Positions 9,213-20,820 of a stretch of DNA of 64,000 nt are shown piece after piece (within the stretch, counting starts at the first letter, position 1; every line of letters starts with the position of its first letter). Below the pieces are notes generated by a model, which worked only from the letters and a program-made list of their open reading frames with translations, made no database searches and was not told the origin of the DNA. The position numbers were made by a program, and so were the translations under genes. The stretch comes from Sipunculus nudus (lineage: Eukaryota; Annelida; Sipuncula; Golfingiida; Sipunculidae): assembly GCA_026874595.1 (NCBI GenBank), contig CM049309.1:20251076-20315075 (forward strand), written 5' to 3'.

Positions 9213-11062
9213 CCAAAATTAAGCATAATGTTAGATGTCCCCAAGATCTCCTACCAAGCCGAAAACTGGTTCTTTGCGACTTCGTTCCTTTGAGAAATAA
9301 AGGAAAAACCTCAATTTTTTATTAAAAACCTATTTTCCCACTTCAGGACTGCCTAATATTGAAACCACTCATCTGTTTTTCCTCATATTTACCATAAATA
9401 TTCCTCTATATAGTTCCTATGTACATGCCAGAAATTAGGTCTGTATTATATAATTTAAAAAAGTTATGGACCCAAACATAATGCATTTTGGAAAAAATCA
9501 GGAAAGATATTTGATCACTTAACACAAAACATGTTAAAGCTATGGACTTTTTTTCCAGTAATATAACTTTATTTTATCAAAATTAAATTGTATACCCAAA
9601 ATAAGATCAAAATCTTTTAAATTTTTTAAAATATTAACAAAAATAAAAAATTGGTACCTTAAATTTTGCCCAACTTTGACCATGGCATGTTTTTTTCCTG
9701 TAAGTTCTGTGGATCTAATTTTCACAGCATGTACAAATAAGGATTTAATCTGTTAAAATCTGAAATTTGAAAATAAAAGCTGCAAAATTAGGCTAGTTAT
9801 TGAATTTTTTTGGAGGCTCTTGTTGTATTCCCTTACATTGTCAAGCAGTCCACTGTGGTCACTGTTGGTCATTCAGTGCAGCTCTCTATGCTCCCAAGGT
9901 TGTTGGCATAATGTTAGATGTCCCCGAGATCTCCTACCAAGCTGAAAACGGGGTCTTTGCGACTTTGTTCCTTTGAGAAATTAAGGAAAAACCTCAATTT
10001 TTTATTAAAAACCTATTTTCACATTTCAGGACAGCCTAACAACGAAACCACTCACCTGTTTTTCCTCATATTTACCATAAATATTCCTCTATGTAGTTCC
10101 TATGTACATGTCAGAAATTAGGTCTGTATTATATGATTTAAAAAAAGTTATGGGCTCAAACATAATGCATTTTGTAAAAAATCAGGAAAGATATTTGATC
10201 ACTTAAAACAAAACATTTTAAAGCTATGGACTTTTTACAGTAATATATCTTTAATTAATCAAAATTAAATTGTATACCCAAAATTAGATCAAATTCTGTT
10301 AAAATTTTTTAAAATATTAGCAAAAATAAAAAATAGGTACCTTAAAATTGCCTAAATTGACCATGTCACGTTTTTTTCTTATAAGTACATTTGATTTAAT
10401 TTTCACAGCCAGTTTACATGTGGATTTAATCTGATGAATTTTGAATTTGAAAGTTTAAGCTTAAAAATTAGTCTAGCTATTGAAGTTTTTTAGAAGCCTT
10501 AATGTATTTGTATTTTCTAGCATCATGACCCTACTTTTGTTTACCTGGTAGATGTAATTGTAAATATTCATATTCTTCCATACATTTCCTATGTACATAC
10601 CAAAATTTCGGTCAGTATTGCATAATTTGTTGAAGTTACAGGCCCAAACATAATGCACCTTGTAAAAAATCAGGATATATATTTACTCACTTAAAATAAG
10701 AATGGCTGAGACTTTTTTTCAGGAATATAATATCATTTAATCAAGATTCAATTGTATACCGAAAATTAGATCTGAAAAATGCATTTTTTTTAAGTTATTA
10801 GCATAAATATAAAATCAGTACCTTAAATTTTGCCCAACTTTGGCCACGGCACGATTTTTTCCTGTAAGTACTCTGGATGTTATTTTCACAACATGTACAC
10901 ATAAGGATTTAATCTGTTAAAATCTGAAATTTTAAAATGAAAGCTGCAAAATTAGGCTGGTGATTTAATTTGTTTGGAGGCTCTTGTTGTATTCCCTTGC
11001 ATTGTCAAGCAGTCCACTGAGGTCACTGTAGGTCATTCAGTGCAACTCTCAATGCTCCCCAG
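9213..11062 (+). repeat. Three direct copies of a core of up to 685 bp
   Basis: GCATAATGTTAGATGTCCCC begins copies at about 9221 and 9906. A third, 5'-truncated copy runs from about 10500. The phrase CCTATGTACAT occurs near 9416, 10099 and 10588. Copies 1 and 3 end with the same segment, GGAGGCTCTTGTTGTATTCC to about 9897 and 11060. Copies differ by scattered substitutions and small indels. No open frame is shared among them. Confidence 0.85.
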
Positions 11063-12267
11063 GCTATTATGTAATCCCATCACTCAGGCAAGCCCTCTCT
11101 CTTGTTGAGCTTGATCAGGCTGCCAGCATAAATACCACAGGGAGCCTTTTTCTCCCGCCCCCCCCCCCCCCCCCACCCCATTCTGTTGACAGACGTGTAC
11201 TCTAAACAAGATGAATCTTATAATTTCACATTTTTTCAGCGATGAACAGTAACAACAGAGACCCCTCCCTGACCCACCGCTTCGATACACAGGACTAATA
11301 TACAAGACAAAGCTTATAATTTTTATGTTAAAAAAATTCTTTTTGTCAAGACTTGGACAATTTTGATTTTTTTAAAGAACAAAATTTTCTGGAATTTAAT
11401 CCTAATATTCAAATATGGTAAAATATAAGGACCTAATGTAAGTGCTAACTGACAAGATTTAAGAAGATATAAATACTTGGTAGCATTTCATTCATATCTC
11501 TTAAAATTGGCGGGGCCTAGGTGTGAATAACACTGTTAAACCTAGTTTTTAAAATTAGGAATATTGGTCAAACTTTGTGGGATTAATTTTTAACTCATAT
11601 GGCCATATATTTAACTTTTGAAAACTTAATTACCTTCACACATTATTTGTTTATGAAATGGAACTTTTATATGACACTTACTGTAGGCCCATTTTTTCCC
11701 TTGGTGCATCACTAAATGGTTTCAGGCCAAAGGTTTCATTTATTACACAGTCCATATGCTTTAGCTCATGTCCATTATTCTATAATTTACAGAGGTTCAT
11801 TTAAGCTGGGCCATTTTCTCTTAGCTTTTCAAATGGTTTCTGTAGTCACTTGCTTTGATTACAGATGCAGGGTCCCACTCCAGGTCACTGGAAGTCAGCT
11901 ATGCCAGGGTTTCTGATTTGTTACAGTCACTGGGGGAGATCCCCTGCTGTGACAGGTGTACAGTTATTCTCATATCACCACCCCAATCAATTTTCAATTG
12001 AACAAATGTGTAAACTACTGAAATGTCAACAGTTAATCGAAAAACCAACTAATGATCATGGTAATAGTACAGATCATTTTTTCACAAACTGCTCACATGC
12101 TTTAGTTTCAACATTAGGAAACACATGGTCAGGTCACAAAATTTTTTTTGCAACAATTTCTTGCTCATCAATACAAACCAATCATATTAACCAACCATGG
12201 CCTTTATTACCTCTTCCTCTTACACTTTATCTCCATTTGATATTATTTTAGATTTTTACCTTCAAGG
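11063..12267. other. Gene-free stretch with a poly-C tract
   Basis: A run of about 16 C lies at 11157-11174. Frames at 11716-12251 are short, with no recognisable domain. Nothing here supports a gene. Confidence 0.45.
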
Positions 12268-12305
12268 TTACGTCAGCTGAGCACAGTGACCCATAGGTCC
12301 CTTGT

Positions 12306-13105
12306 TTTTGTTTTAGAGCTGATTATACAAAAACACTCAGAAGCTTATATCTCAGGAAGCATTGTGTGGATTTTCACAAAACTTACTGTGATCATTGGGA
12401 ATGATGGTCTGTACATGCTGCACGATTTTGGTGGAACCACCTACAATTTCTGATTTTTTAATGAATTTTTATCGGATTTTTTATTTTTGGCCTTTTGTGC
12501 AGATATCTCCAAAGGTATTCAACACAGGAACTTCATTTCTTCAGTGCTATTGCATATTTACATAATCTTGGTCAAGTTCAAAGATGGGTGATCTTGACCT
12601 ACTTTTTAAGGTCACAGATCTTAGAATAGAAAAAAAAACCAAGAAGCTTATTTCTCAGGGAGCATTTGGTGGATTGTTATGAAATGGTACATACCTCTCC
12701 AATTTAAATTTATAACTGATTATCAGCTTTTGCTAATTTTCTAGTTTCGCAATGCAATGCTTACAGATACTGGCCTAATGTTTGGTCTGTGGGCACACAA
12801 TGACCACTTTCAGATCGAGTTCGTCCCAGTTGACCTATTTTGACCATTTGACAGATCCTGAACATAGTAAATTTCATGAAAAACAGAAATTATTTTGAAA
12901 AATGCACATGTATGGACTTTTTTTTACAATGCCTGCAGATACTGACCTGATTTTTGGTGTGTTTCTTGATAATGACCTGTTACAGATCGTGTTTGCATTT
13001 TGCCCTCGTTGACCGACTTTTGACCATATGACAGCTCCTGAACTTAAAAAATTTTACAAAATTTAACAAATTTTTCTCATTTGCTCCAGGTGGGGGCATC
13101 ATGTC
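12306..13105 (+). repeat. Second copies of the 8.4-9.1 kb repeats
   Basis: GAGCTGATTATACAAAAACACTC at 12314 onward matches 8815 onward nearly base for base for about 180 bp, including GGTGGAACCACCT (12431). The CTGCAGATACTGACCTGA unit occurs twice here (about 12745 and 12922), as at 8500. This is an old duplication and non-coding. Confidence 0.75.
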
Positions 13106-13395
13106 GTTCCGACACATCTAGTTTAATTTTTTTTTGGTGACCTTCAAAGATGCTTATGTCTGTTAACAGGGCACAAATTGTTACTATTGGACCTAGAATC
13201 TTCTTACTTGACATCCAGGGAGGTCCATGACATTTCTCCTTGAAAACCTGAAATTAGGTCTCTGTTACCCATACCTCTGAGCTTTGCTTCAGTTGACTTG
13301 GGATACCACCTACTAAATTTTGCATTCAGATGATAAAATTCCTTTTGTGAATTTCTTCCTAGTCAGCTGAATGTCTTGACCTGTGAGCAAGGCAG
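13106..13395 (+). repeat. Fragment of the 337-bp repeat family with the GTCAGCTGA tail
   Basis: GGACCTAGAATCTTC, GAGGTCCATGA and AGGTCTCTGTTACCCATA are the phrases that define units of the 26-28.3 kb array. The segment ends with CCTAGTCAGCTGAATGTC (about 13360), the family tail, and then meets the R2-like fragment. Confidence 0.7.
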
Positions 13396-14030
13396 TATCT
13401 ATCACCGCATTGAAAAGCAGGGGAGATAAAGGGTCTCCCTGCCTAACGCCTCTGGTGATCTTGATTGGCCTCCAATGCTATCCGTCTACGCGGAGGTGGG
13501 TTACCGAACCTTGGTAGAGGTCTGAGATGTAATGGACAAAGGGTTCGGGAATACCACACCGCAGCGCCCTGTGCTTGATGGCCTCATGGGTAATGGAATC
13601 AAATGCCTTCCTGACGTCTATAAAGGTGAGCGTCATGGGTCTCACATCTCTCTTGACTTGTCTGATGATTGTTTGGAGTGTGTAGACATTATCCGCGATT
13701 CCATCGCCACGGAGGAAAGCCCCCTGGTTCTCAGTAAAGGTGCCGAACGTCTGGACGCGTCGGGCCATAACACGATGGAAAAGCCTGGCAATCATCGGTC
13801 CCATCGTGATCGGTCGATACTGGCCTGGCTCGGTCGGGTCTTTAACCTTGGGTATCAGGGCAGTCACCTTGTACTTGAATTGGTCTGGCGGCAGTTGAAC
13901 TCTCAGCCACAGGTTGAAGCGGGCGGCGATTTGTTGGACATCCAGATCTTTGAGGTTGTCTTTGGTGATGCCGTCGGTCCCTGGCAAACCGTTATTCAGT
14001 GACTTTAACTGTATAGTCACTTCTGTATAG
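13396..14030 (-). pseudogene. R2-like reverse transcriptase fragment (third copy)
   Basis: Read on the minus strand, this is the N-terminal two thirds of an R2-type RT domain: LNNGLPGTDGITKDNLKD, ALIPKVKDPTEPGQYRPITM, GDGIADN, motif A as FIDVRKAFDS with its catalytic Asp intact, then, after a TAG at 13478-13480, ITRGVRQGDPLSPLLFNAV. It stops near 13396, before the FADD motif, where the repeat tail resumes. At the 5' side homology fades at about 14030, where a two-copy tandem repeat begins. Both ends are truncated and no nuclease or zinc finger remains. The sequence is clearly different from the two neighbouring copies, so it represents another lineage or an old insertion. Confidence 0.88.
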
Positions 14031-14230
14031 TGTCCCACCATGCACATGAAAGAATAACATTTAGACTAGTTTCTGTCTATTTTATATGGTATTTGTTATC
14101 CTGCGAGTAATGCCTATGTTATCATTAAAAACGTGGTCCCACCAGGCACATGAAAGAAAAACTCATCATCTTGACTATTTTCTCTCCATATTTTGGTATT
14201 TTTTTTATCCTGTGAGTTATGCTGAAGTTA
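14031..14230 (+). repeat. Two-copy tandem repeat, period about 102 bp
   Basis: GTCCCACCA(T/G)GCACATGAAAGAA and TTATCCTG(C/T)GAGT(A/T)ATGC recur at 14031 and 14133. The R2 fragment's 5' edge coincides with its start. Confidence 0.65.
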
Positions 14231-14640
14231 GGCTACTCTGTGGTGTCACCATGATATGTTATGAAGAATGTAATGCATTTTGATAAAACTCATCAGATAT
14301 GTTAAATCAATATATATTATCTCACCCTCGTGCTATTTCCAGGAAAATCCATGCATATTTAATGAGGTCAGGGGTCACTGCACTTTCGAGGCACCTTGAT
14401 GATATACAAAAAATCATATGGATTTTCATAAAACTCATTATACATACTTACTAGTAGAGTTTTTCACCTTAATTTCCTTCTCATCAAAATTCACACAAAA
14501 CTATTGTGATGAACAGATGCTAATTTACAAGGTTAACAAAGCTGGAATGATTATCTGTATTTCTTTACTTTTTATTGATTCAATACATTATTAGATATTA
14601 CCTAAGAAAGTAAATGCACAGTGTCCATCTGTTCATCTGC
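14231..14640. other. AT-rich, no gene seen
   Basis: There are degenerate phrases such as AAAACTCATCAG and GAGGTCAGGGGTCAC but no recognisable feature. Confidence 0.4.
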
Positions 14641-14845
14641 CTTGGGTTAAAATCACTCATATCTCTGCAGTGGTTTGACTAATTCACCTAAAATTCGGCA
14701 TGCATATACATCCCAGATAGCTTTCTTGATTTTATGACAGATGGCGCCACCTACATTCACGTTCATGCTGCAGACATCCAAGCTCATATCTCGGGAACCT
14801 TTGGACCGATCAGGAAAAAATTATTACACAAATGTAGCCTTTGGT
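14641..14845 (+). repeat. AGGTGGCGCCACCT-family monomer interrupted by the R2-like cluster
   Basis: AAATCACTCATATCTCTGCAGTGG, ATGACAGATGGCGCCACCTAC (14737) and ATCTCGGGAACC are diagnostic of the arrays at 22.3 and 28.4 kb. The monomer breaks off inside ACACAAATGTAGCC...TTGG at about 14845, where R2-like sequence starts. Related monomer sequence resumes at 21005 on the other side. Confidence 0.75.
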
Positions 14846-16505
14846 CGTATCCAGAATGCGACACCCGTAGACCTGGTGGTACGCCACGATGTCTGGTTTC
14901 CGGATCCCAGCCGGAGTTGGGATGGCCGGTTCGCGTACGACGTCCCAGCCCTTCTCTTGCAGCTGTCTTGCCACATATATGCACATGTTATCCTGTCTAT
15001 AGACTCTGGCGCCATGCGTGCGAGGGCATGTCTGGAGAACATGCCCAATAGTTTCTGTGCATCGGCACGAGTCGCATTCCACGCTCCTCTGCGGTTATCC
15101 ACGTGCCTTACGTGCGGCTGTCGGCATAAGGTTTCCCCGCAGCTTTATACTCTGGATAAAGTTACGCCCTGTCATACTGTTGGGAAATTTGAGCCAATGA
15201 GTTGGTTGGCTGCAGTGCCCGGACTGCTCGAGTCCGCGGCCGTCAACCGATGTGTAGAGTGCCTGCCAGAAAGCAACACTGGCGGTGGCTTTGCTTGTGA
15301 CCTGCATTCCCCCAAACCTGGGCGGAATACCCCATCTGCACAGTTCGTCTTGAAAGACGGGCAGTGTGGCAATAGCCTGTTGGGTTCTATTGGCCGACCT
15401 TGGGAATCTCTCCAGCCTCCTCAGGCGCAAGAGCCTTATTTGCTGTACACCCAGTCCTCCGTCTTGCACATCCGCGTAAAAGTATCCCATAGGGGTATCC
15501 TTAGGGATTTTCAGCCAGCTGCGGATAGTTGCACGTATCATACGGTCGGTGTATTCAAGCGTAATCTTGCGTATAGGGCCTAGCTTTAATTCATGGATAA
15601 CAGATGGCACTAGGTGGTACCGTAAGATGTATAGCCTCTGCTGGGGCTTAAGTGGAGCCTAGGTAACCCTCTCGAGCTTCTCCGCTAAGTCACATACGCA
15701 CTTGGGACAAGTGGGGTGTGCCCCTCGTAACTGCGTGCCCAGGTATCTGTAGGTTTCATTAGCCTTTAAAGCAGGTAGGACCCCTCCGTCACCTGTGATT
15801 ATGAAGTCACTCGGATCGATGTACCACTTCTTGCTCTTCCCCTTGACCGCTATTTGTAGGGTGGCGCACTTTGAGGCGTTCATGCAGAGACCGACGTCTT
15901 TCAGCTTGGATTCCTGGCACCGGAACAGCTCCTTTAACCCATACTGGGTTTTTGCCATCAGCACGATGTCATCGGTGAACGCCAAGTGGTTGATTTTGTG
16001 TCCGTTCACCTCCACACCGATAGCTGGATCTAGCTTAGCGAGCACCAAGTCGATTACTGCATTGAACAGTAGGGGCGATAAGGGATCACCCTGCCTGACC
16101 CCCCTGGTGGTTGTAATGGGGTCGGAGTAGAGCCCGTCCACACGGAGCCGTGTCTGGGAGCCATTGTATAGATCTGCGATGTACTCAACTAAAGGCGGTG
16201 GAATGCCACATCCCAGAGCGCCAGCTCTTATGGCGCTGTGCGTCAGAGTCGAACGCCTTTCTGACATCCACAAACGCAACGGAGATTGGGTTCACATCAG
16301 CCTTGGCTTGTTTAATGATGGCTTGGAGCATGTATGTGTTGTCTGCGATGCCATCGCCCTTCAGGAATGCCCTCTGGTTCTGGCTGAAAGTGCCGTGCGT
16401 TTCAACCCTTCTTGCCATAACTCTGTGGAATAGCCTGGCTATCATGCACCCCATGGTTATTGGCCGAAACTGACTGGGATCTGTTGGGTCTGGCATTTTT
16501 AATAT
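14846..16505 (-). pseudogene. R2-like element, 3' half (RT motifs to nuclease), degraded
   Basis: This begins inside the RT at ILKMPDPTDPSQFRPITM and continues through GDGIADN, VDVRKAFDS, GVRQGDPLSPLLFN and FTDD (FADD with Ala to Thr), then the C-x2-C-x7-H-x4-C knuckle (CDSC...HVLQTC). It ends in the restriction-like endonuclease at GIRKPDIVAYHQ...LDT, where the flanking repeat cuts it off at about 14846. Damage includes a frameshift near 16244, an in-frame TAG at 15659-15661 and a TAA at 15092-15094. It is the continuation of the 19482-20820 half: there the RT stops at FKHGATVL, and the two halves join at the expected residue when compared with the 13.4-14.0 kb fragment. The 16506-19481 element separates them. 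Confidence 0.88.
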
Positions 16506-19481
16506 GTTTATTACATGCGACACGCGCCAAGTAACACATACATTATCCCTGGGCCCAGGCTAAGGCAAACATAATACATAACATAGTAACAGTAATGGTG
16601 ATACAAGCCCTCCACGGGCATAGCAGGGAGCACTATTTCCTGGTAATAAGTCCACACCAGAGAGCAGTTATCTGGGAACCCGGTATGTAGACCGGGAGAA
16701 ATGAGTCCATATCCGTGCTCCGCCTTCCAGGCAGAGCATGGTTAGAAGGTCTTTCTCCCTCTTGGAGAATCCAAGCGACGTCAGGTCAGCGAGCGAACCG
16801 GCGTGCACGACGCCGCGCCAGTTCATCGAGATGCTGGAGAACTTGACGGAACTGGCGGGAACGCCAAACCTCCGGGCGCACCACTCCGCAACGGCCTGCG
16901 TCCTGTAGTGGAGTATCTTGTTGTGGTGCGCCTCGGCAAGTATGGCGTTGTCGGCGACTATGGTGACATCAGTGACCCAGCATCCGGTGTCCTCTCGGTA
17001 GGTGACGATATCCGGCTTGCGGATACCGGCGGGCGTGGGGATGCTGGGCTCGCGCACGACGGTGAACTTCTTCCTGGATAGTCGGGAGATGGTGTTGTCG
17101 ACTATCCGGTTATGACGCTGGACTCTGGGTCCATGCGTCCTGGGACACACCTGGAGGATATGGCCCAAGGATTCTACTCGGTCGCAGCAATCGCAGTTGG
17201 TGGTTGCTAGGGGTCGTCCTCGGGCCTTCCGGGCCGCCGTTGGCATCAGGTTTCCCCGGATCTTGACGGCCTGGATGAAGTTCCTCCCGGACATCGACGT
17301 CTTAGGGTTGGTCATCCATCGGCTGGGATGGTCCGCGTTGGTAATCTCCTGGAGCCCCCTTCCGTCCACAGACGCATAGAGTCACTTGGACAGGGCCAGT
17401 CTAGCTGTGGCCCTGCTTGTGATCGGCACGCCTGCGTAGTTGACCGGGGCTCCCCACCGCTGCAGCTCGCGGTGGAAGACGTCGGTGTCGGTGATGGCCC
17501 TCATCACTGGATCGTCGGACTGCACAAATCGCTGCATTTGTCTTTGACGGAGGCACGTGATGGTGGTAAGAATCATTCTGACTCCGAGGCCTCCGTCGGG
17601 GCAGTCGGCATGGAAGTAGGCGGTCGGGGTATCGTGGGGCAGCTTTAGCCACCCCCTCACGGCCGCCCTGGTAGTTCGATCCAGGTACTTGAGGGTCGAT
17701 CGCCTGGTGTGTCCTAGTGTGAGCTCGTGTATGATGGCCGGTAGTAGGTGCTGCTTCAGGACGTACATCCTCTGGTGAGGCTTGAGTGGCGCCTTGGTGA
17801 TGATCCCCAGCTTCCTCTGGTGTTCTTGGACGCACTTGGGGGTCACTGAGGTCCCACCCCGAAGTTGTGTGCCGAGGTACTTGTACACCTCGGTAACCTT
17901 GAGGGTCGGGATGGGGGCGCCATCACTGGTGTGGAGGATGGTCTTGTCCTGGACATACCACTTCTTCTTCTTACCGTCGACCGAGATCTGGAGCGTGGCA
18001 CACTTCCTCGTGTTGAGTTCAAGACCCACTTGGTGGAGCATGGGCTCTAGTCTCTGGAAGGCTGTGTTGAGCCCATGCGGTGAGGAAGTGATGATCGCTA
18101 CATCATCAGCAAAGGCCAGTTGATTTATGTTGACCTCACCGATCTTCACTCCTACGTCCCTAGGAATGTTGTTCAGGGCCAGGTCGATCACGGTGTTGAA
18201 GAGCAGGGGAGACAGGGGGTCGCCTTGTCTCACTCCCCGGGTGATGTTGATTGGGGAGGAGAATTCACCACGGATCTTGAGCCTTGTAACGGATCCGTCA
18301 TACAGGTCTTTGATGTAGTCGACCAGTGGTTCTGGTATTCCACACTGACGGGCTCCGGCTTGGATGGCCTCGTGGTGAATGGAGTCGAAGGCCTTTCGTA
18401 CATTGAAAAATCCGATGAGGGAGAGTGACTCTTTGCGATGCTGCAGAAGAGTCTGGATTGCGTAGATGTTATCCGCAATCCCATCTCCCCTGCGAAAAGC
18501 CTTCTGAGATGCGCTGAACTTTCCGAGTCGTTCCAATCTTGTGGCCAGGACGCGGTGGTACAGGCGTCCCAGTATTGGTCCCATGGTGATGGGTCGGAAC
18601 GACCCTGGATCTGACGCACCTCTCTCCTTAGGCAACAGCACTATCACACCTTCCTTGAACTGGGATAGGGGGACACCACTTCTTAGGTAGAGGTTGAATC
18701 TGGCACTGATGTGGGCCGGTTCTAGGTCCTTCAGCATGGCCTTGGTAACACCGTCTGGTCCGGGGGCCCCGTTGTTGAGAGACCGGAGCTGTTCGCAGAC
18801 TTCCTCGTCGGTGATGGGAGATAGCATCTCCCAGATGGGACTTGGGTTGGTTGTCGCTACTGGGCATCCGGTCGGGACTTGTTTGGACATGATCCCGGAC
18901 CAGAACTGGAACTGATCTGCCATGCTGACTTGGTCATCGGCGAACATCTGTTGGTTGATCAACCTCCGGGCGCAGGCGGCAGGACTTCGCTTGTAGGAAC
19001 GTTGTGTGATGGCGTAGGCCTGTCTGCGCTGCTGACGGGCCGGTTTAGTTTCGTCGACCTGGTCAGCACGGTATGGTTTGGCTTCATACCGGCATTCACG
19101 GCCTAGCCATCTCCTGAAGTCCTCCGTCAAGAGTTGTCTGGTCTGCGCCCTGTCTTGGTAGGTGATGTCCCTCAGGTTGGAAGGAAGGTTCCCTGCCTTG
19201 AAGTGGGAGTCGAGCACCCTATCTATCGTGTCTTCCCACAACATCCGGGCTCTGGCTTCTAAGTTGAGTGCACCCCCCCGTAACGAGGTCGGGACATGCC
19301 CGGCCAAGGGGGAGTGCGGTACTTGTGTTGATGTCTCCTCAGCCTCCGGCGTCTCACCCGGGTCTTGGGGAGCCGCCTCGTACTGGGCTGGATCTGACGG
19401 CCCATCGGATGAAGTGGTTGGACACGGTGGTACCTGCCGAACGGCACCTTCGACTGGCCCTCGACGCTCGCTGATGTTACG
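16506..19481 (-). mobile_element. R2-like non-LTR retroelement, 5'-truncated, inserted into another copy
   Basis: This block of about 2.97 kb carries one nearly continuous reading frame followed by a roughly 160-bp 3' untranslated region (16506-16667) without a poly-A tail. It interrupts an older relative inside its RT domain. The 5' breakpoint lies after VL codons (19482) and the 3' breakpoint just before 16505. A shared AACAT at 19474-19478 and 16504-16508 is either a short target duplication or microhomology. Truncation before the zinc-finger/Myb region is what target-primed reverse transcription often yields. The surrounding DNA is not 28S rDNA, the usual R2 target. Confidence 0.8.
16668..19481 (-). 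pseudogene. R2-like RT plus restriction-like endonuclease polyprotein, one nonsense codon
   Basis: The domains, in order, are a linker with a Pro/Thr-rich segment, the N-terminal RT extension, then the RT fingers and palm. RT landmarks are LRSLNNGAPGPDGVTK, VLLPKE, RPITMGPILGRLYHR and GDGIADN. Motif A is GFFNVRKAFDS, GVRQGDPLSPLLFN follows, and motif C is FADD (18102-18113). Next come the thumb, the C-x2-C-x7-H-x4-C knuckle (CDCC...HILQVC), CPRTHG, and the endonuclease IRKPDIV...DVTIV, ending at TAA 16668-16670. Motif A has Asn (AAT, 18402-18404) in place of the first catalytic Asp, so the RT should be inactive. One TGA (17382-17384) sits where a Trp codon TGG is plausible (K-stop-LYASVDG); otherwise the frame is unbroken over about 930 codons. 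The frame fuses in phase with the host element's RT start upstream, so a longer frame exists by chance. The family performs nicking and target-primed reverse transcription in the nucleus. Confidence 0.9.
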
Positions 19482-20820
19482 GAGGACTGTAGCTCCATGC
19501 TTGAACTGGTTTGGTGGAATTCCGAGACGTAGCCATTGATTGAGCTGGGCTGCAATCGCTTGGGTGCTAGTATCTTTCAAGTCCTCTTTCTTGATACCGT
19601 CCGGACCAGGAGCGCCATTATGTAGGGATCTCAATTGATCGGATACCTCTTGTTAGGTGATAGGCGCCACAATCTCCCAGTGCCCCGGGTGCTTGGAGTG
19701 ACATGTCATTGGTGAGCCAGGGTCGCCTTCCATAATGGACCTCCAGAAAGGTTCTTGTGTACTCAGGGACACTTTGTTTGATGCGCCGAGCTGATCTGAG
19801 ATTATGTCTCTAGCGCATTGTGTGCGGTTCCTTTTAAACCGTTTCTGGGTTGTGGCGTACTCCTGCCGTCATCTGGCTTTCCCTTGGACATGAGGGGGGA
19901 TGCCGGGCCTTGCTCTGTTCACTGACTGGTATTCAACCGAACATCCGATCCACTCGTGCAGATCCTTGGTTACTGCTGATCGAATAGCGTCTGTTGGAGC
20001 CAACCAGATGTCCCTCATGCTCTCGGGTAGTATGCCAGCGCAGACAACGCTTGAAATGACCCGCTCCATGATGTTCGCCAATAGGCTTCTTTCAGGTGAG
20101 GGCCCCATCCTCACCCCATGCCCGTCCACTGAGCCGTTTGGACTTGACCTTGCCCCAGAAGGGGATGACCTTGCCCCCGGAGGGGATGACCTTGACCCTG
20201 AAGGGGTTGACCTTGCCACTGAGCTGTCCTGACTTGACCTTGCCCCTTGACCTTGACCTTGACTTGACCTTGCCCCTGAAAGGGGAGACCTTGCCCCCAG
20301 AGGGGATGACCTTGCCTCAGAAGGGGATGATTGCTCGCCTGGTGACGGAGCTGTGATTCCGGTTAAGGTTGCGCACCTGATAGACCTTCAGGTATTTTGA
20401 CCACGAGATCTTTGTGCTCTCGGGACCTCCTGTGACACTTGATCGCCTCACGGGATCTGGAGGGATGAGACTGGGCCAATGCACTGATGATCCAAGTTGC
20501 GCTTTTTTGACAGGCATCTTGGCTTCACAAAGGGCGAGGGTATAACATTCCTCGTACTCCCAACGACGCTTGGTTTTGCCTTGGCTATCCTGTGATATCC
20601 TCTCGTGATAAACATTTTTGTGAGCCTTGCGCTTGTGCAGCGATAGACCCCCCTTGGATTTGCAGGACCTCAGACAGATGTCACATATGTGGTTGCTGGA
20701 GATCTCGGCGGAGTTTCCAGGCATCGTGAGCAAATAGTTGATACATGTTAAGGAATTGTTGCTTCTGCTGTGGCAGTTGCGTTTTAGATGATAGAGGTAA
20801 TTACGATTCCGATAGACCAC
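19482..20820 (-). pseudogene. R2-like element, 5' half: C2H2 finger, Myb-like motif, linker, RT start
   Basis: On the minus strand, MPGNSAEISSN (ATG at 20724) precedes a C2H2 finger, CDICLRSCKSKGGLSLHKRKAH, split here as CDIC...GLSLHKRKAH. A Myb-like KRRWEYEECYTLALCEA follows. Both resemble the DNA-binding N terminus of R2 proteins; only one finger is visible. After a frameshift between about 20317 and 20219 comes an Ala-Arg-Ser-Ser-Pro repeat, a helical segment (LLANIMERVISS), and then, past a TGA (19872 region), QRSYKR-like basic text and APIT-stop-QEVSDQLRSLHNGAPGPDG. That stop is the TAA near 19655. The RT ends at FKHGATVL (19482), where the younger element interrupts. It is inactive. Confidence 0.82.
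20143..20340 (-). repeat. 21-bp coding minisatellite in the R2-like linker
   Basis: GATGACCTTGCCCCCGGAGG-type units recur with 21-bp spacing (20164, 20185, 20206 and again beyond 20270). Twenty-one bases is seven codons, giving ARSSPSG/ARSSPNG on the minus strand. Smaller CTTGACCTTGACC units break the pattern at about 20225-20260 and probably cause the frame change. Confidence 0.85.

Larger units (their letters stand above)
9100..12303 (+). mobile_element. GCTCAGCTGAC-family cassette (head at 9103, tail near 12270)
   Basis: The head at 9103 is AGCTCAGCTGACT followed closely by AGTCATCTGAGCT (imperfect hairpin), then a GTCCGTCCGTC microsatellite. A matching tail, CGTCAGCTGAGCACAGTGACCCATAGGTC, lies at about 12268-12298. 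GCTCAGCTGAC and GTCAGCTGAGC are perfect inverted repeats. Between them lies the triplicated core described separately, plus unrecognised AT-rich DNA. No transposase is seen, so if mobile it is non-autonomous. I could not define target duplications. Confidence 0.4.

Noticed and set aside
13532-14002. 156-codon plus-strand frame
   Set aside because: Antisense shadow of the R2-like RT fragment.
14741-15583. 280-codon open frame on the plus strand
   Set aside because: It lies antisense to the R2-like RT/nuclease remnant, whose minus-strand translation has strong family motifs. The plus frame has none and is a shadow.
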